Source: Teredinibacter haidensis (GTDB lineage: Bacteria > Pseudomonadota > Gammaproteobacteria > Pseudomonadales > Cellvibrionaceae). From it: a DNA stretch of 64,000 nt. The translations under genes were made by a program, and so were the position numbers. The stretch lies in assembly GCF_014211975.1 (NCBI RefSeq), contig NZ_CP060084.1:1612001-1676000 (forward strand), written 5' to 3'. The notes beneath the pieces were generated by a model. That model was given only the letters and a program-made list of their open reading frames with translations, did not search any database and was not told where the DNA came from. Each line of letters begins with the position of its first letter. Within the stretch, counting starts at the first letter, position 1. Shown here piece by piece: positions 55,690-64,000 of this stretch.

Positions 55690-56136
55690 ATGATTAAAGA
55701 ATTATTAGAATTTAAAACACAATCGAAACCTGAATTCGATTTGATGTTCTCGACATTGAGTAAAGAACACGATTTTTCACAATACTTTACGCTCGTGACA
55801 TGGGGTGACATTCTGAAGATTTATGAATTGATAAATCTCGACCCGTTGAGTCCTCGACTACAGGTATTAGCCGATACGAATACCATTACTCCATTCGAGG
55901 CTGAAATTTTGGAGACGTTGGTTCGAACCAATCGCCCCGAAATCATTGAGGCGCGTAAAGAGTTGCATCGCAAAGCGGTCGCTAGGACACTTCGCACAGT
56001 TGATCGATGGGAAAAGAATCGAGAGATTGATTTACAGATTGCCGAACTTGAGGCAAAGAAAAAAACTAAATTCGAGGAACCGGAAATCAGTGGATCAAAG
56101 ACTCTCTATGATGAAGTTAAATCTATTTGGGGCTAA
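55690..56136 (+). CDS. Protein of unknown function
   Basis: The 148-residue protein (MIKELLEFKTQSKPEFDLMF) has a long charged helical C-terminus (QIAELEAKKKTKFEEPE). It is the last of the five small genes and converges on the integrase gene. Confidence 0.6.
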   Translation: MIKELLEFKTQSKPEFDLMFSTLSKEHDFSQYFTLVTWGDILKIYELINLDPLSPRLQVLADTNTITPFEAEILETLVRTNRPEIIEARKELHRKAVARTLRTVDRWEKNREIDLQIAELEAKKKTKFEEPEISGSKTLYDEVKSIWG

Positions 56137-56178
56137 TGTTTTGATAGATGTGACTGGGGCACTCACAATGTGCCCCAT

Positions 56179-57621
56179 TTATTCATCATGCATTGAATAG
56201 TAATATGACAATGCATCATTATCCTTTGAAGTCATTCTTTCCTTGAATTCCGCACCGTTACTCTTACCGAGAGTGTTTAAGATGTTGTGAAGCCTTTCAC
56301 CTAGCTCCATTAGTTCTGATGGCTCATAACTGCTTACTGGGCGTGAAGGCTTTTCATAAAACTGGTCATCTTCACTTTCCAGTAAATAAGCTTTCGCTTT
56401 TTCTCGCCGAGATTTTTTAGCGTGGTATTTTTTGAAGTCATCATAATCGGTTGGGGCGAGGTGCCTCGCATAGTTTTCGCGAATGACCTTGCTCGAATTA
56501 CCACACCATTTACTGATTTCAAATTCATCCATTTTCTGTTCAAGCAACCTGTTTGATATGAACGAATGGCGCAATGATTCAAAGTCGCGCTTATGCCCAT
56601 CATTGTCAAACCTCAAGTCATTGTCTTCCAGTAACTCACGAAACTTAGAATGGTGCTTTTGGTTAAATAGCAATTCCTTTGAATTATCAGCACAGCTACG
56701 GCGGCGCTTAATATTATTGTATACCTCCGTTGAACCCGATATACCCATGGCAACACGTGCCCCCATCTTAGCGCCTTCGACATGAGGCACCTTAATGACA
56801 AGGCGACTGCTGATGCGGCTTCCATTACGTTGACGATCAATGTTGACATCACAAAATCGCAATGCATTCAGTTCACCGGGTCTGACTGAGGTAAACAGCA
56901 ACATGTGGCAGTAATCGCGTAAACTCTCGGCACTGTAAAGGTTAGATTTTCGAGTTTTACCTTCAATGTTGTCATCAAGTATTTTTAGTAACTGATCTTG
57001 TTCACGATGGTCAAACCATATGCGCCGAGTTTTGTTATTGGTTGTGCTGTAGTCGTTGCCAAGCTGGGGCACGGCTTTAATATAGTTTTTCATTCTTGCA
57101 CCTTTCAGTGCGGCACGTATCGCCCCTTTGATCAAGCGTATGGTATCGGGGCGCAAATCGGGCTTACGCTTAAACAAGTCGCCTAAAAATTCGTTCCACG
57201 TGTTTTCATCGACGGCTTCAACGGGCTTATTACCAAGGTAAGGTTCAATCTGTCCTGAATAGTATTTCTCGATGTTTGCCCATGTGCTGGGTCTGGCGTT
57301 ACCGTTGGCAATCTTTTGTGCGTAGTGTGATTTGATGCGCTCGAAACCATCATTCAGCGTTGGTTTACCACTCAGTGTGACTTGTTCGCCTTTGTTGGTC
57401 TCGCTCAACGCTTCAATATAGCGCCGTTCTGCAAACTCTAAGGCGGTTTGCCTGTCACTGGTGTTGGTGCTCTTGCGGGGGCTAATTGGCTTACCGCCGT
57501 TGTTCATTTTCTGCGAGATATAGAACCGGTACTGCCACGGGGCTTTGTCCGTGTCGGCTCGTTTGTAGAGGGTGATTGCGTCGAATCTGGGGTGCCGAAA
57601 GGCGCGGAATTCTGAAGCCAT
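56179..57621 (-). CDS. int: Tyrosine integrase of the tRNA-Leu island
   Basis: I chose ATG 57619-57621; a GTG start is four codons upstream. The 480-residue protein is a full-length phage/ICE-type integrase. It has an N-terminal arm-binding part, a core-binding domain (DGFERIKSHYAQKIANGNAR), then the catalytic domain with SVRPGELNALRF, ESLRHSFISNRLL and a C-terminal nucleophile tyrosine (NYARHLAPTDY). It lies 150 bp from the intact tRNA-Leu, with arm sites between, and should recombine at the anticodon arm. Confidence 0.92.
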   Translation of the reverse strand: MASEFRAFRHPRFDAITLYKRADTDKAPWQYRFYISQKMNNGGKPISPRKSTNTSDRQTALEFAERRYIEALSETNKGEQVTLSGKPTLNDGFERIKSHYAQKIANGNARPSTWANIEKYYSGQIEPYLGNKPVEAVDENTWNEFLGDLFKRKPDLRPDTIRLIKGAIRAALKGARMKNYIKAVPQLGNDYSTTNNKTRRIWFDHREQDQLLKILDDNIEGKTRKSNLYSAESLRDYCHMLLFTSVRPGELNALRFCDVNIDRQRNGSRISSRLVIKVPHVEGAKMGARVAMGISGSTEVYNNIKRRRSCADNSKELLFNQKHHSKFRELLEDNDLRFDNDGHKRDFESLRHSFISNRLLEQKMDEFEISKWCGNSSKVIRENYARHLAPTDYDDFKKYHAKKSRREKAKAYLLESEDDQFYEKPSRPVSSYEPSELMELGERLHNILNTLGKSNGAEFKERMTSKDNDALSYYYSMHDE

Positions 57622-57624
57622 AAT

Positions 57625-57699
57625 CTTACACACATATTTGAAAATCAGTCACTTCGAAGAGTAACACATATGTGTAAAACTGTGTAAGTCGTGTGTAAG
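57625..57699. promoter_or_regulatory. Integrase arm-type sites, right end
   Basis: CTTACACA at 57625, then TGTGTAAA (57671), TGTGTAAG (57681) and TGTGTAAG (57692). The motif is shared with 44321-44368. The region also covers the integrase promoter, so the integrase may repress itself. Confidence 0.65.
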
Positions 57700-57771
57700 G
57701 CTAAAAATTGACTGATTTTCGCCTTAATTAAAATCAACAAGCCTGTAAATTATTGATTTCAATGTAAATAA

Positions 57772-57858
57772 TGGTGCCCGGGAGCGGACTTGAACCGCTA
57801 CGACCGTGAAGTCGGGAGATTTTAAGTCTCCTGTGTCTACCAATTCCACCACCCGGGC
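57772..57858 (-). tRNA. tRNA-Leu(UAA)
   Basis: This 87-nt class II tRNA has GCCCGGG acceptor pairing, the D-arm GGTGGAATTGGTAGACAC, anticodon loop CTTAAAA (anticodon UAA), a long variable arm, a GCGGTTCAAGTCCGC T-arm and an encoded CCA. The island enters in the anticodon arm, so the part from there to the 3' end was supplied by the island. Confidence 0.95.
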
Positions 57859-57922
57859 TAAGGGGTTTTACTTACGTGAGGCTTGGTGAGCCTTGAGATC
57901 AGTCAGCCTATTAGGCTGAAAT

Positions 57923-57996
57923 TGGAGGCGCGACCCGGAGTCGAACCGGGCTACGTGGATTTGCAATCCAGTGCATAACCGCTTTGCTATCGCGCC
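57923..57996 (-). tRNA. tRNA-Cys(GCA)
   Basis: The 74-nt tRNA has GGCGCGA/TCGCGCC acceptor stem, anticodon loop centred on GCA (TTGCAAA), T-arm CCGGTTCGACTCCGG and encoded CCA. Confidence 0.95.
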
Positions 57997-58205
57997 ATAT
58001 TCTTGCTTTGTAGTCAGTGCGTTCTTTCGGGATTGTTTGCAATCCAGTGCACTTTTACCTTTTTCGGGCTAGCGCCCTCGGCGCTTTGCTATCGCGCCAT
58101 ATTCTGCTTTGTGGTCAGTGCGTTCTTTCAGGATTGTTTGCAATCCAGTGCACTTTTACCTTTTTCGGGCTGTTGCCCTGGGTGCTTTGCTATTGCACCT
58201 TTCAA
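57997..58205 (-). repeat. Two decayed tandem copies of the tRNA-Cys 5' half
   Basis: GCTTTGCTAT recurs at 57981, 58083 and 58184, and TTTGCAATCCAGTGCA at 57959, 58036 and 58137, so the unit is 101-102 bp. Each holds the acceptor, D-arm and anticodon arm of tRNA-Cys, but no complete tRNA. They look like slippage products next to the gene. Confidence 0.8.
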
Positions 58206-58312
58206 GGGCTGCGAATTGTATAGGATTCATTTATGAAATCCTAGTATCTCGATGATTTTGTTCGCAAATTTTGTGGTTTGAACACAATTCGCGCAACCGG
58301 TGCGCTAGAGCC

Positions 58313-58870
58313 CTATTCGTCACCCTTTAAGCTTGGCCAAGCGGCCTTGAGGTAGACGTACATGGACCATAGGGTGAGGATTGCGGCACTGTACATCGTT
58401 ACGTATCCCAGCATATTGATTATGGGGTAGGCGTCGGGGCTTACGGCCAGTAGTAGGACGATGGCGACGATTTGCAGTGTTGTTTTAACTTTACCGATGA
58501 TGGATACCGCTACTGTGGCGCGCTTACCTAATTCTGCCATCCATTCGCGTAGAGCCGATATAACGATTTCTCGGCAAATAATGACGGTCGCGGGCAGTGT
58601 AAACCAGATATCGGCATGGCTTTCTATTAATAGGGCTAGCGCAACGGCCACCATCAGTTTGTCTGCTACGGGGTCGAGAAAGGCTCCGAAGGGGGTGGTT
58701 AGGTTGTACTTCCGGGCGATGTATCCGTCGAGTGCATCGGTGATACCTGCAAGTCCAAATAAGACGGCTGAGAGCAGAAAGCGCCACTCAAACGGTGAGT
58801 AGTAGATCGCCACTAATAGTGGGATAAAGACAATACGAACGAGGGTTAGCTGATTGGCTATATTGAACAT
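58313..58870 (-). CDS. pgsA: Phosphatidylglycerophosphate synthase
   Basis: The 185-residue protein has the CDP-alcohol phosphotransferase motif DALDGYIARKYNLTTPFGAF, then LDPVADK (D-G-x2-A-R-x8-G-x3-D-x3-D). It also has several membrane helices. It makes phosphatidylglycerol phosphate from CDP-diacylglycerol and glycerol-3-phosphate. It is the last gene of the gacA-uvrC-pgsA cluster, a common gammaproteobacterial order. Confidence 0.95.
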   Translation of the reverse strand: MFNIANQLTLVRIVFIPLLVAIYYSPFEWRFLLSAVLFGLAGITDALDGYIARKYNLTTPFGAFLDPVADKLMVAVALALLIESHADIWFTLPATVIICREIVISALREWMAELGKRATVAVSIIGKVKTTLQIVAIVLLLAVSPDAYPIINMLGYVTMYSAAILTLWSMYVYLKAAWPSLKGDE

Positions 58871-58984
58871 GAAAAATCTAGGCGCCTGGACTGAAGGTAA
58901 ATCTATATCTGTAGGGTTGCTTTAAATCCAACCCGTTTACTTATCAAACAACCCTATCTTTTGGGCTTGTTTTCGGGGAGCACG

Positions 58985-60850
58985 TTACTCACTGTGAAGC
59001 GACGTGTAAACCTCTTCCGCCATTTTTTTACTAATACTCGGTACTTTTGCGAGATCGTCGGCACTGGCCCTCATTACCTCCTGTAAACCTCCAAAGAATT
59101 GGAGTAGCTCTTTCCTTCGTTTTGGGCCAATTCCGGGAATATTTTCCAGGGTTGAGGTGCGACGCTTTTGGTCTCGCCTTTGTTTGTGGCCTGTAATGGC
59201 GAATCTGTGGGCTTCGTCCCTCACCTGTTGTATTAGATGCAGCGCAGGACTGTCGCTGGCAAGAATCATCTCTGAGCCATCGGCTCTTATCAGGGTTTCG
59301 AATCCGGGCTTACGCGTTGTACCTTTGGCGACACCAATCAGTTCGACTTCCTGTATGCCCAGTTCGGCCATCACATGCCGGGCCTTGCTCAGCTGCCCTT
59401 TACCACCATCGATTAGTAATAACCCGGGGAGTTGTTTGCCCTCTTTCTGTAAGCGCGAATATCGCCTATTGAGTGCCTGTTCCATTGCTGCGTAATCATC
59501 GCCCGCGGTGATGTCAGTGATATTAAACCGGCGATAATCTGACTTTACGGGGCCGTTTTGATCGAAAACAACACAGGAGGCAACTGTACTTTCGCCGCTG
59601 CTGTGGCTGATATCGAAGCACTCTATGCGCCCCGGTGTTTCATCGGCGGCTAACGCTTCCTGCAGTGCTTCGTAACGCTGTTCCAGTGTATGGGCGCTAT
59701 TGAGTCGCGCCTGTAAATTCAGTTTTGCCGCCTGCTCTGCCATTACCAGCCATTTGGCTCGATAGGTGCGCACATTGGCGGTCATTTGGATCTTTCGATG
59801 GCTGTGTAGTTCAATGGCTTCGGCCAGTGCTTGTGCGTCGGGAATTGGATGGCTGAGTACCACGTAGGGAGGCACATCCATACCCGAATCCCCCAGGTAG
59901 GAGTGACTGACAAAAGCACTTAAGATATCGGCTTCGCTATTGTCTAGTTTGTTTTTGGGGTAGTAGTTTTTACTGCCCACTACCCGCCCCTGCCGAACGT
60001 AAAGCCGGTGGACACAGCTCGCTCCCGGAGCGATAGCACAGGCAATAATATCCATATTGCGCTGCCCCGCTTCCATAACTTGCTGTGCCTGTACCTGACG
60101 CAACGCGGTAATTCGGTCTCGGTAAATGGCGGCCTGCTCGAAATGTAAATCGCTCGAAGCACGTTCCATAAGTGTCACTAACGATTGGTGTAAGTTATCG
60201 TTTTTTCCTTCCAGAAACAGCGCTGTTTGCTCTACATCTGCGGCGTAATCGTGATCGCTTATTTTATTAACGCAGGGGCCGGAACAACGTTCAATTTGAT
60301 ACAGTAAACACGGCCGCGTGCGATTGCGGTAGACGCTGTCCTCACACTGCCGAACGCCAAATACTTTCTGCAAAAAATTCAGGCTTTCCCTTACCGCACT
60401 GACATTGGGGAAAGGCCCAAAATAGCGCCCTCGTTTCTTTTTGCTGCCGCGATGCAACGATAAGCGCGGATGATCTTCTCCGTCGGACAAATAAATATAG
60501 GGGAAGGATTTATCGTCTCTTAATAAAATATTAAACGGTGGCTTTTGTGCTTTTATTAAGTTGTGCTCCAGCACAAGGGCTTCTGCCTCGCTGGGAGCAA
60601 CGGTGATTTCGATATTGTGTATTCGGCTAACGAGTGCGACGGTTTTTGTTGTTAAGCCAGAGCCACGGAAATAGCTGGATACCCGCTTTTTAAGGTTTTT
60701 TGCTTTACCCACGTAAAGAATAGCCCCGTTTTTATCATACATTTGATAAACGCCGGGCTTGCTTGTGAGATTTTTCAGGAAGGTTTTATGATCAAACCCT
60801 AATATTTTTTTTGCATCAGGGTTTGATGTTGGGGGCTGGTCGTCAACCAT
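58985..60850 (-). CDS. uvrC: Excinuclease ABC subunit C
   Basis: The 621-residue protein has the N-terminal GIY-YIG nuclease (GVYQMYDKNGAILYVGKAKN, about residues 34-53) with Cys-rich region nearby. A UVR domain, the RNase H-like C-terminal nuclease (FDISHSSGESTVASCVVF) and a helix-hairpin-helix tail follow (IPGIGPKRRKELLQFFGG). It makes both incisions in nucleotide excision repair. Its ATG follows the gacA stop codon with no gap. Confidence 0.97.
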   Translation of the reverse strand: MVDDQPPTSNPDAKKILGFDHKTFLKNLTSKPGVYQMYDKNGAILYVGKAKNLKKRVSSYFRGSGLTTKTVALVSRIHNIEITVAPSEAEALVLEHNLIKAQKPPFNILLRDDKSFPYIYLSDGEDHPRLSLHRGSKKKRGRYFGPFPNVSAVRESLNFLQKVFGVRQCEDSVYRNRTRPCLLYQIERCSGPCVNKISDHDYAADVEQTALFLEGKNDNLHQSLVTLMERASSDLHFEQAAIYRDRITALRQVQAQQVMEAGQRNMDIIACAIAPGASCVHRLYVRQGRVVGSKNYYPKNKLDNSEADILSAFVSHSYLGDSGMDVPPYVVLSHPIPDAQALAEAIELHSHRKIQMTANVRTYRAKWLVMAEQAAKLNLQARLNSAHTLEQRYEALQEALAADETPGRIECFDISHSSGESTVASCVVFDQNGPVKSDYRRFNITDITAGDDYAAMEQALNRRYSRLQKEGKQLPGLLLIDGGKGQLSKARHVMAELGIQEVELIGVAKGTTRKPGFETLIRADGSEMILASDSPALHLIQQVRDEAHRFAITGHKQRRDQKRRTSTLENIPGIGPKRRKELLQFFGGLQEVMRASADDLAKVPSISKKMAEEVYTSLHSE

Positions 60851-61504
60851 TTAGGTGAGGCTATCTACATCCAGAATTTTATGTTTGACCGCAAGTAAGG
60901 CTAGCTCTACGTCACTGTTTATACTCAGCTTGTCGAAAATACGGTAGCGGTAGCTGTTAACGGTTTTGGGGCTAACACAAAAGGAATCAGCTATTTCCTG
61001 AACCTTTGAGCCATTTGCAATCATGATGGCCGTTTGTAGCTCTCGCTCCGACAGTTTCTCGAAGGGGGAAACATCGCCCTTGTTACCCGTAAAATTCCGT
61101 AATGCAAGCTGCTGAGCCACCTTGCTGCTCATGTACAGATCACCTGCCAAAACCGTATTAACGGCGTCAACGATTTCGTCGAACCCAGAACCCTTGGTGA
61201 CATAACCAGATGCCCCGGCTTTCATCAGGCGCTCTGGAAACATATCGTCGGAAAGGGCTGTTACTGCTATCACTTTTGTGGAATCGCAGGCGATCAGTAT
61301 TTTTCGAGTAGCTTCCATTCCACCGATCCCAGGCATTTTAACGTCCATCAAGACGATCTCCGGGCACAATTCCCGCGCAAGTGTAACTGCCTGCTCACCG
61401 GTTTTAGCTTCACCGACGACTTCAAAACCTTCGACATCTTCAAGCATGCGTACAAGTCCCATACGCACTAAATCGTGGTCGTCAGCGACCAATATACGTG
61501 TCAC
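60851..61504 (-). CDS. gacA: GacA/UvrY response regulator
   Basis: The 217-residue protein has a receiver domain (VADDHDLVRMGLVRML, phosphoacceptor in VLMDVKMPGIGG) and a LuxR/FixJ HTH (SERELQTAIMIANGSKVQEI). It is the response regulator partnering GacS/BarA, which drives small RNA control of secondary metabolism and biofilm. The start is GTG 61502-61504, supported by GGGGAG seven bases upstream. UvrC starts with no gap after its stop. Confidence 0.95.
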   Translation of the reverse strand: MTRILVADDHDLVRMGLVRMLEDVEGFEVVGEAKTGEQAVTLARELCPEIVLMDVKMPGIGGMEATRKILIACDSTKVIAVTALSDDMFPERLMKAGASGYVTKGSGFDEIVDAVNTVLAGDLYMSSKVAQQLALRNFTGNKGDVSPFEKLSERELQTAIMIANGSKVQEIADSFCVSPKTVNSYRYRIFDKLSINSDVELALLAVKHKILDVDSLT

Positions 61505-61783
61505 CCATTCACTCCCCGTATTTATGTCAGACCAATCTATCTAAGCACGCTGACTTATTATGGTTTTAAGGTAGTTGCTTTTTTTGGATCAGATAACTCC
61601 AGTCTGAGCCCTACTTTCGTTGGGTTTACCCTAAAGGGACAATGTACCATTCAGCTCGATGTATGCCTAGTCTAATAATGACCGATGCTCCCCTCAATGA
61701 GAGATATGATCAGCCAAGCATTAGTGGGTTTGCTTCAACTCAAAAACAGCAGCAGATTGGCGCGAATAACTACATAATACACG

Positions 61784-62419
61784 TTATACCTCTTTTTGTA
61801 CCAGCACATTTCGGTAGGTGAGATTTATCCGCTCACCAACAGGTTTTCGAGTTTTTGGTAATGAATGTAACCAGTTACGCTGAAAGTTGCCGCTCATAAT
61901 CAATGCATCTCCCGAACCCAAATAAAATTCGCATCGGTTACCGTCCACACCAGCTCTTGGTTTTATGAGGAATTTGCGAGTCTCTCCTAGGCTTACGGAC
62001 GCGATTACCGGTGTTGAGCCCAGCTCTCTTTCGTTGTCGGCGTGCCAACCCACTGCATCTGCACCATCCCGGTACAAATTGGCTAACACGCTGTTATAGG
62101 GTGACTGGAATGTGTCTTGAAGGCGATTTTTAATTGTGCTCAGGCGCTTATCCCAGGGCAGTGGTTCAAAGGTTTGGGCTGAATAGCGCAGTGCCGCACC
62201 CTTATCGCCAAACCAACACTGCATGCGTGGAATGCGCGTTTTTTTACCCGCTACGGTAATGTAGGGTTGCTGCCAGGGAAGCTGCGATCGCAACTGCCCC
62301 ATTAAGTGCTGAGCCTCATCTTGAGGTAGCCAGTTTTTAACGTAAACAAGCCTGCAGCTATCACCCAATTCAAAAACCTGGGGCTGCTCAGTTTGTGATG
62401 AAAACAGGTCTTCCTGCAT
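61784..62419 (-). CDS. AlkB-family 2OG-Fe(II) dioxygenase
   Basis: The 211-residue protein has the HxD iron motif (WHADNERELG), the distal histidine in WLHSLPKT and a 2-oxoglutarate-binding RINLTYR. The arrangement is ALKBH2/3-like. It repairs alkylated DNA or RNA by oxidative demethylation. I chose ATG 62417-62419 (MQEDLFSSQTEQ); a longer TTG start would overlap the gene before. Confidence 0.9.
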   Translation of the reverse strand: MQEDLFSSQTEQPQVFELGDSCRLVYVKNWLPQDEAQHLMGQLRSQLPWQQPYITVAGKKTRIPRMQCWFGDKGAALRYSAQTFEPLPWDKRLSTIKNRLQDTFQSPYNSVLANLYRDGADAVGWHADNERELGSTPVIASVSLGETRKFLIKPRAGVDGNRCEFYLGSGDALIMSGNFQRNWLHSLPKTRKPVGERINLTYRNVLVQKEV

Positions 62420-62423
62420 GGGA

Positions 62424-62657
62424 TTAGAGAGTGTTGTACCACTGTTCAAAACGCGCTTCGTCGAAGGGCCAACCGATCTCCCGGTTGGATTCGCGAGCTT
62501 TTACGACGGGAATGCGGGTACCGTACAATGCCAGTAGCTCTTCATCTTCTGCAATATCCACCCACTCGGGCTGGGCGCTGCAAGAGTTAGCGATAACATT
62601 CTTTGCCAAGTCGCACAGGTGGCAACCAAGCGTGCTATATAAAATCAGGCTTTGCAT
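62424..62657 (-). CDS. Glutaredoxin-like protein
   Basis: The 77-residue protein starts at ATG 62655-62657 (MQSLILYSTLGCHLCDLA). The CHLC active-site pair and the thioredoxin-fold pattern (TRIPVVKARESNREIGWPFD) fit the DUF836/glutaredoxin-like family. The stop is just before the AlkB-like start, so they are likely cotranscribed. Confidence 0.85.
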   Translation of the reverse strand: MQSLILYSTLGCHLCDLAKNVIANSCSAQPEWVDIAEDEELLALYGTRIPVVKARESNREIGWPFDEARFEQWYNTL

Positions 62658-62718
62658 GGTGGTGTGTTCCTCGTGAAGCACCAAGTTTACACCACCACGG
62701 CTGGCGGGAGCAGTTTGC

Positions 62719-64000
62719 TTATGCGTGCAATCGCCCTAATGCACCGAACATTTGCCCCATGAACGGCTTGAATTGCGGGAAGTGTGGATGATCACCAAAA
62801 CGGCCCCTGCCGGCAAACTCCGAAATTTCAGGTAGTTGATCTGGCTGAAAACCGACGCGGTTGGACGCTTCGCGCACGCTTTCCAATTGCTGAATAAAAT
62901 CGCTCATTCGCGCCACTCGGTTATCAATCCCCTCGGGCGAGTAGTGCCGATTGCTGCTGCCAACGCGCAGCTGATCACTCTCAGCGTTGGCAACCGCACC
63001 GTAAGTGCTCTCGATTCGACTGTATTCCACCTGAGTCAGATCTAGGGAAAAGCGCGCAATTTCATCGCTGTCGTAACCAATTTCAAGTGCCTTTTCATAG
63101 GCTTCGTAGACGTCGCCGGTAAAGAAGGTGTCGGCAATATCGCTCAACTGACCGAGCAGATCGTTAATTGCGCTTAATTCTGCGGCATCCAAATCGCCAT
63201 CAACAGATATACGGAAATCTTCCATACCAGCGCTATCTTTCTGGCTCGAGGTTCCCGATGCCGTGCCAACACTCTGCTCTCGCTGACCCTGGTCGGCGTA
63301 ACTGTTTATAGTAACCAGATCACCATCGTTGGTTCTTAAACGTAGGCTGTACTGCCTACTCTCGGATTTCTCCTCGTCCATACGTGTGTAAAAATCTTGC
63401 GTTGGCTGTATCAGCGCCGACAGCGTTTCAGCTTCCTGATTGCCGGTGAGTTCATCCACCAGCGGCTGGAACGCTTCTAACGGGGTGCTCGGCACAGTTG
63501 GCGCTGCATCGGAAGCCGATGCCGTAGCCGGAGCTTCAATATTTTCTAGTTCGTACAGAGCTACATCTGCCGCAGGATTTTCAAGGCCGTATTTGTCTGC
63601 CATTTCAGCAAACCCGGCAGCGACCTGATTAAAGGTTTGCTCAACAGCGCGTTTAACGTCACCTTCGTACAGTCCCATATCCTGGAGCTGCTGAATGGCC
63701 TCGTTGTATCCCTGCCTGAAACCCTCGAAACCGGCCTGCAGCCGCGACTGCAGCTCTTCTTGCGGCAGGCCATCCGATACGTCTGTGGCAATACGCTGCT
63801 CGATAAAGGCGAGAATCGTTGCGGCACCGGGGCTTTTATCGCTACTTGTTGGCTCGGCAACATTCGACGTGGCCTGCACATCGCTACCGCCAAGGGTTGG
63901 GGAGCGGAGATCCGATGTGGTTACCGGTGCACCGTAGGTGACAGGCGGCCCAGGCGGCGTCGCAGGTGTGTAGCGCGTTTCTGTGTAGCTATAGGAAGTA
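62719..64000 (-). CDS. DUF5610-like protein, 5' end outside window
   Basis: The frame stays open from 62719 to the window edge; the first in-frame candidate start inside the window (GTG 63879) is not needed. The visible 427 residues start with a proline/threonine-rich stretch. A domain of DUF5610 type follows (EQRIATDVSDGLPQEELQSR, GYNEAIQQLQDMG). A C-terminal low-complexity tail ends it. The function is unknown. Confidence 0.7.
   Translation of the reverse strand, partial: TSYSYTETRYTPATPPGPPVTYGAPVTTSDLRSPTLGGSDVQATSNVAEPTSSDKSPGAATILAFIEQRIATDVSDGLPQEELQSRLQAGFEGFRQGYNEAIQQLQDMGLYEGDVKRAVEQTFNQVAAGFAEMADKYGLENPAADVALYELENIEAPATASASDAAPTVPSTPLEAFQPLVDELTGNQEAETLSALIQPTQDFYTRMDEEKSESRQYSLRLRTNDGDLVTINSYADQGQREQSVGTASGTSSQKDSAGMEDFRISVDGDLDAAELSAINDLLGQLSDIADTFFTGDVYEAYEKALEIGYDSDEIARFSLDLTQVEYSRIESTYGAVANAESDQLRVGSSNRHYSPEGIDNRVARMSDFIQQLESVREASNRVGFQPDQLPEISEFAGRGRFGDHPHFPQFKPFMGQMFGALGRLHA

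Larger units (their letters stand above)
44266..57831. mobile_element. 13.6-kb integrative element inserted in tRNA-Leu(UAA)
   Basis: The ends are identical 19-bp anticodon-arm sequences (CGGGAGATTTTAAGTCTCC). A tyrosine integrase is at the right end, beside the restored tRNA. Arm-type TGTGTAAG repeats lie inside both ends. Its contents are integrase, a second recombinase, a helicase-like protein, XRE, RHH-like and SeqA-like small regulators, a candidate ncRNA and many unknown genes. I see no terminase, portal or capsid, and no conjugation genes. A phage satellite or a cryptic mobilisable island is the best description. Confidence 0.85.

Overview
The window looks like chromosome from a marine, polysaccharide-degrading gammaproteobacterium of the Cellvibrionaceae type (Saccharophagus/Teredinibacter/Cellvibrio-like). 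Three things point there: secreted glycoside hydrolases with CBM2, CBM6 and CBM10 modules joined by long poly-serine linkers, the gacA-uvrC-pgsA gene order, and a large TonB-dependent receptor. The species call is an inference from architecture only.

Layout. 1-5.4 kb: an M6 metalloprotease cut by the window edge, then a GH62 arabinofuranosidase. 5.55-13.83 kb: an apparent 8.3-kb cargo transposon with 23-bp TG...CA inverted ends and a 4-bp flanking repeat but no transposase; it carries a membrane/TPR/PIN-like protein, a helical partner, another large unknown protein and a frameshifted XRE regulator. 14.0-20.4 kb: a TetR-controlled RND efflux operon (adaptor, pump, outer-membrane channel). 20.4-32.1 kb: a lysine-rich secreted protein, a beta-propeller lipoprotein, a GH16 glucanase, PhoD phosphatase, and a TetR/SDR divergent pair; two loci here are reciprocal remnants of one duplicated segment. 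32.4-36.2 kb: two nearly identical REP-associated transposase (RAYT) genes around a YcaQ-type DNA glycosylase, 143-144-bp tandem arrays, and an 84-bp minisatellite. 37.8-39.9 kb: a compact three-gene GHKL ATPase / STAS-like DUF4325 / membrane protein operon. 40.4-43.8 kb: small phage-like genes and a TonB receptor.

44.27-57.83 kb is an integrative element sitting in a tRNA-Leu(UAA) gene. The 19-bp crossover core is the anticodon arm, repeated at both ends, and repeated TGTGTAAG-type arm sites lie inside each end. It carries a tyrosine integrase beside the intact tRNA, a second small recombinase, an SF2-helicase-like protein, a candidate terminated ncRNA, an XRE regulator between paired GACT-N3-AGTC operators, a possible toxin/lipoprotein immunity pair, and a set of small unknown genes, one with phage tail-fibre-like repeats. 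It is best described as a satellite-like or ICE-like island of unknown type.

57.8-64 kb returns to conserved chromosome: tRNA-Leu, tRNA-Cys with decayed tandem fragments, pgsA, uvrC, gacA, an AlkB-type dioxygenase, a glutaredoxin-like protein, and a DUF5610-type protein cut by the window end. The best candidates for undescribed systems are the transposon cargo (5.9-13.6 kb), the GHKL/STAS/membrane operon (37.8-39.9 kb), and the unknown gene blocks of the tRNA-Leu island.
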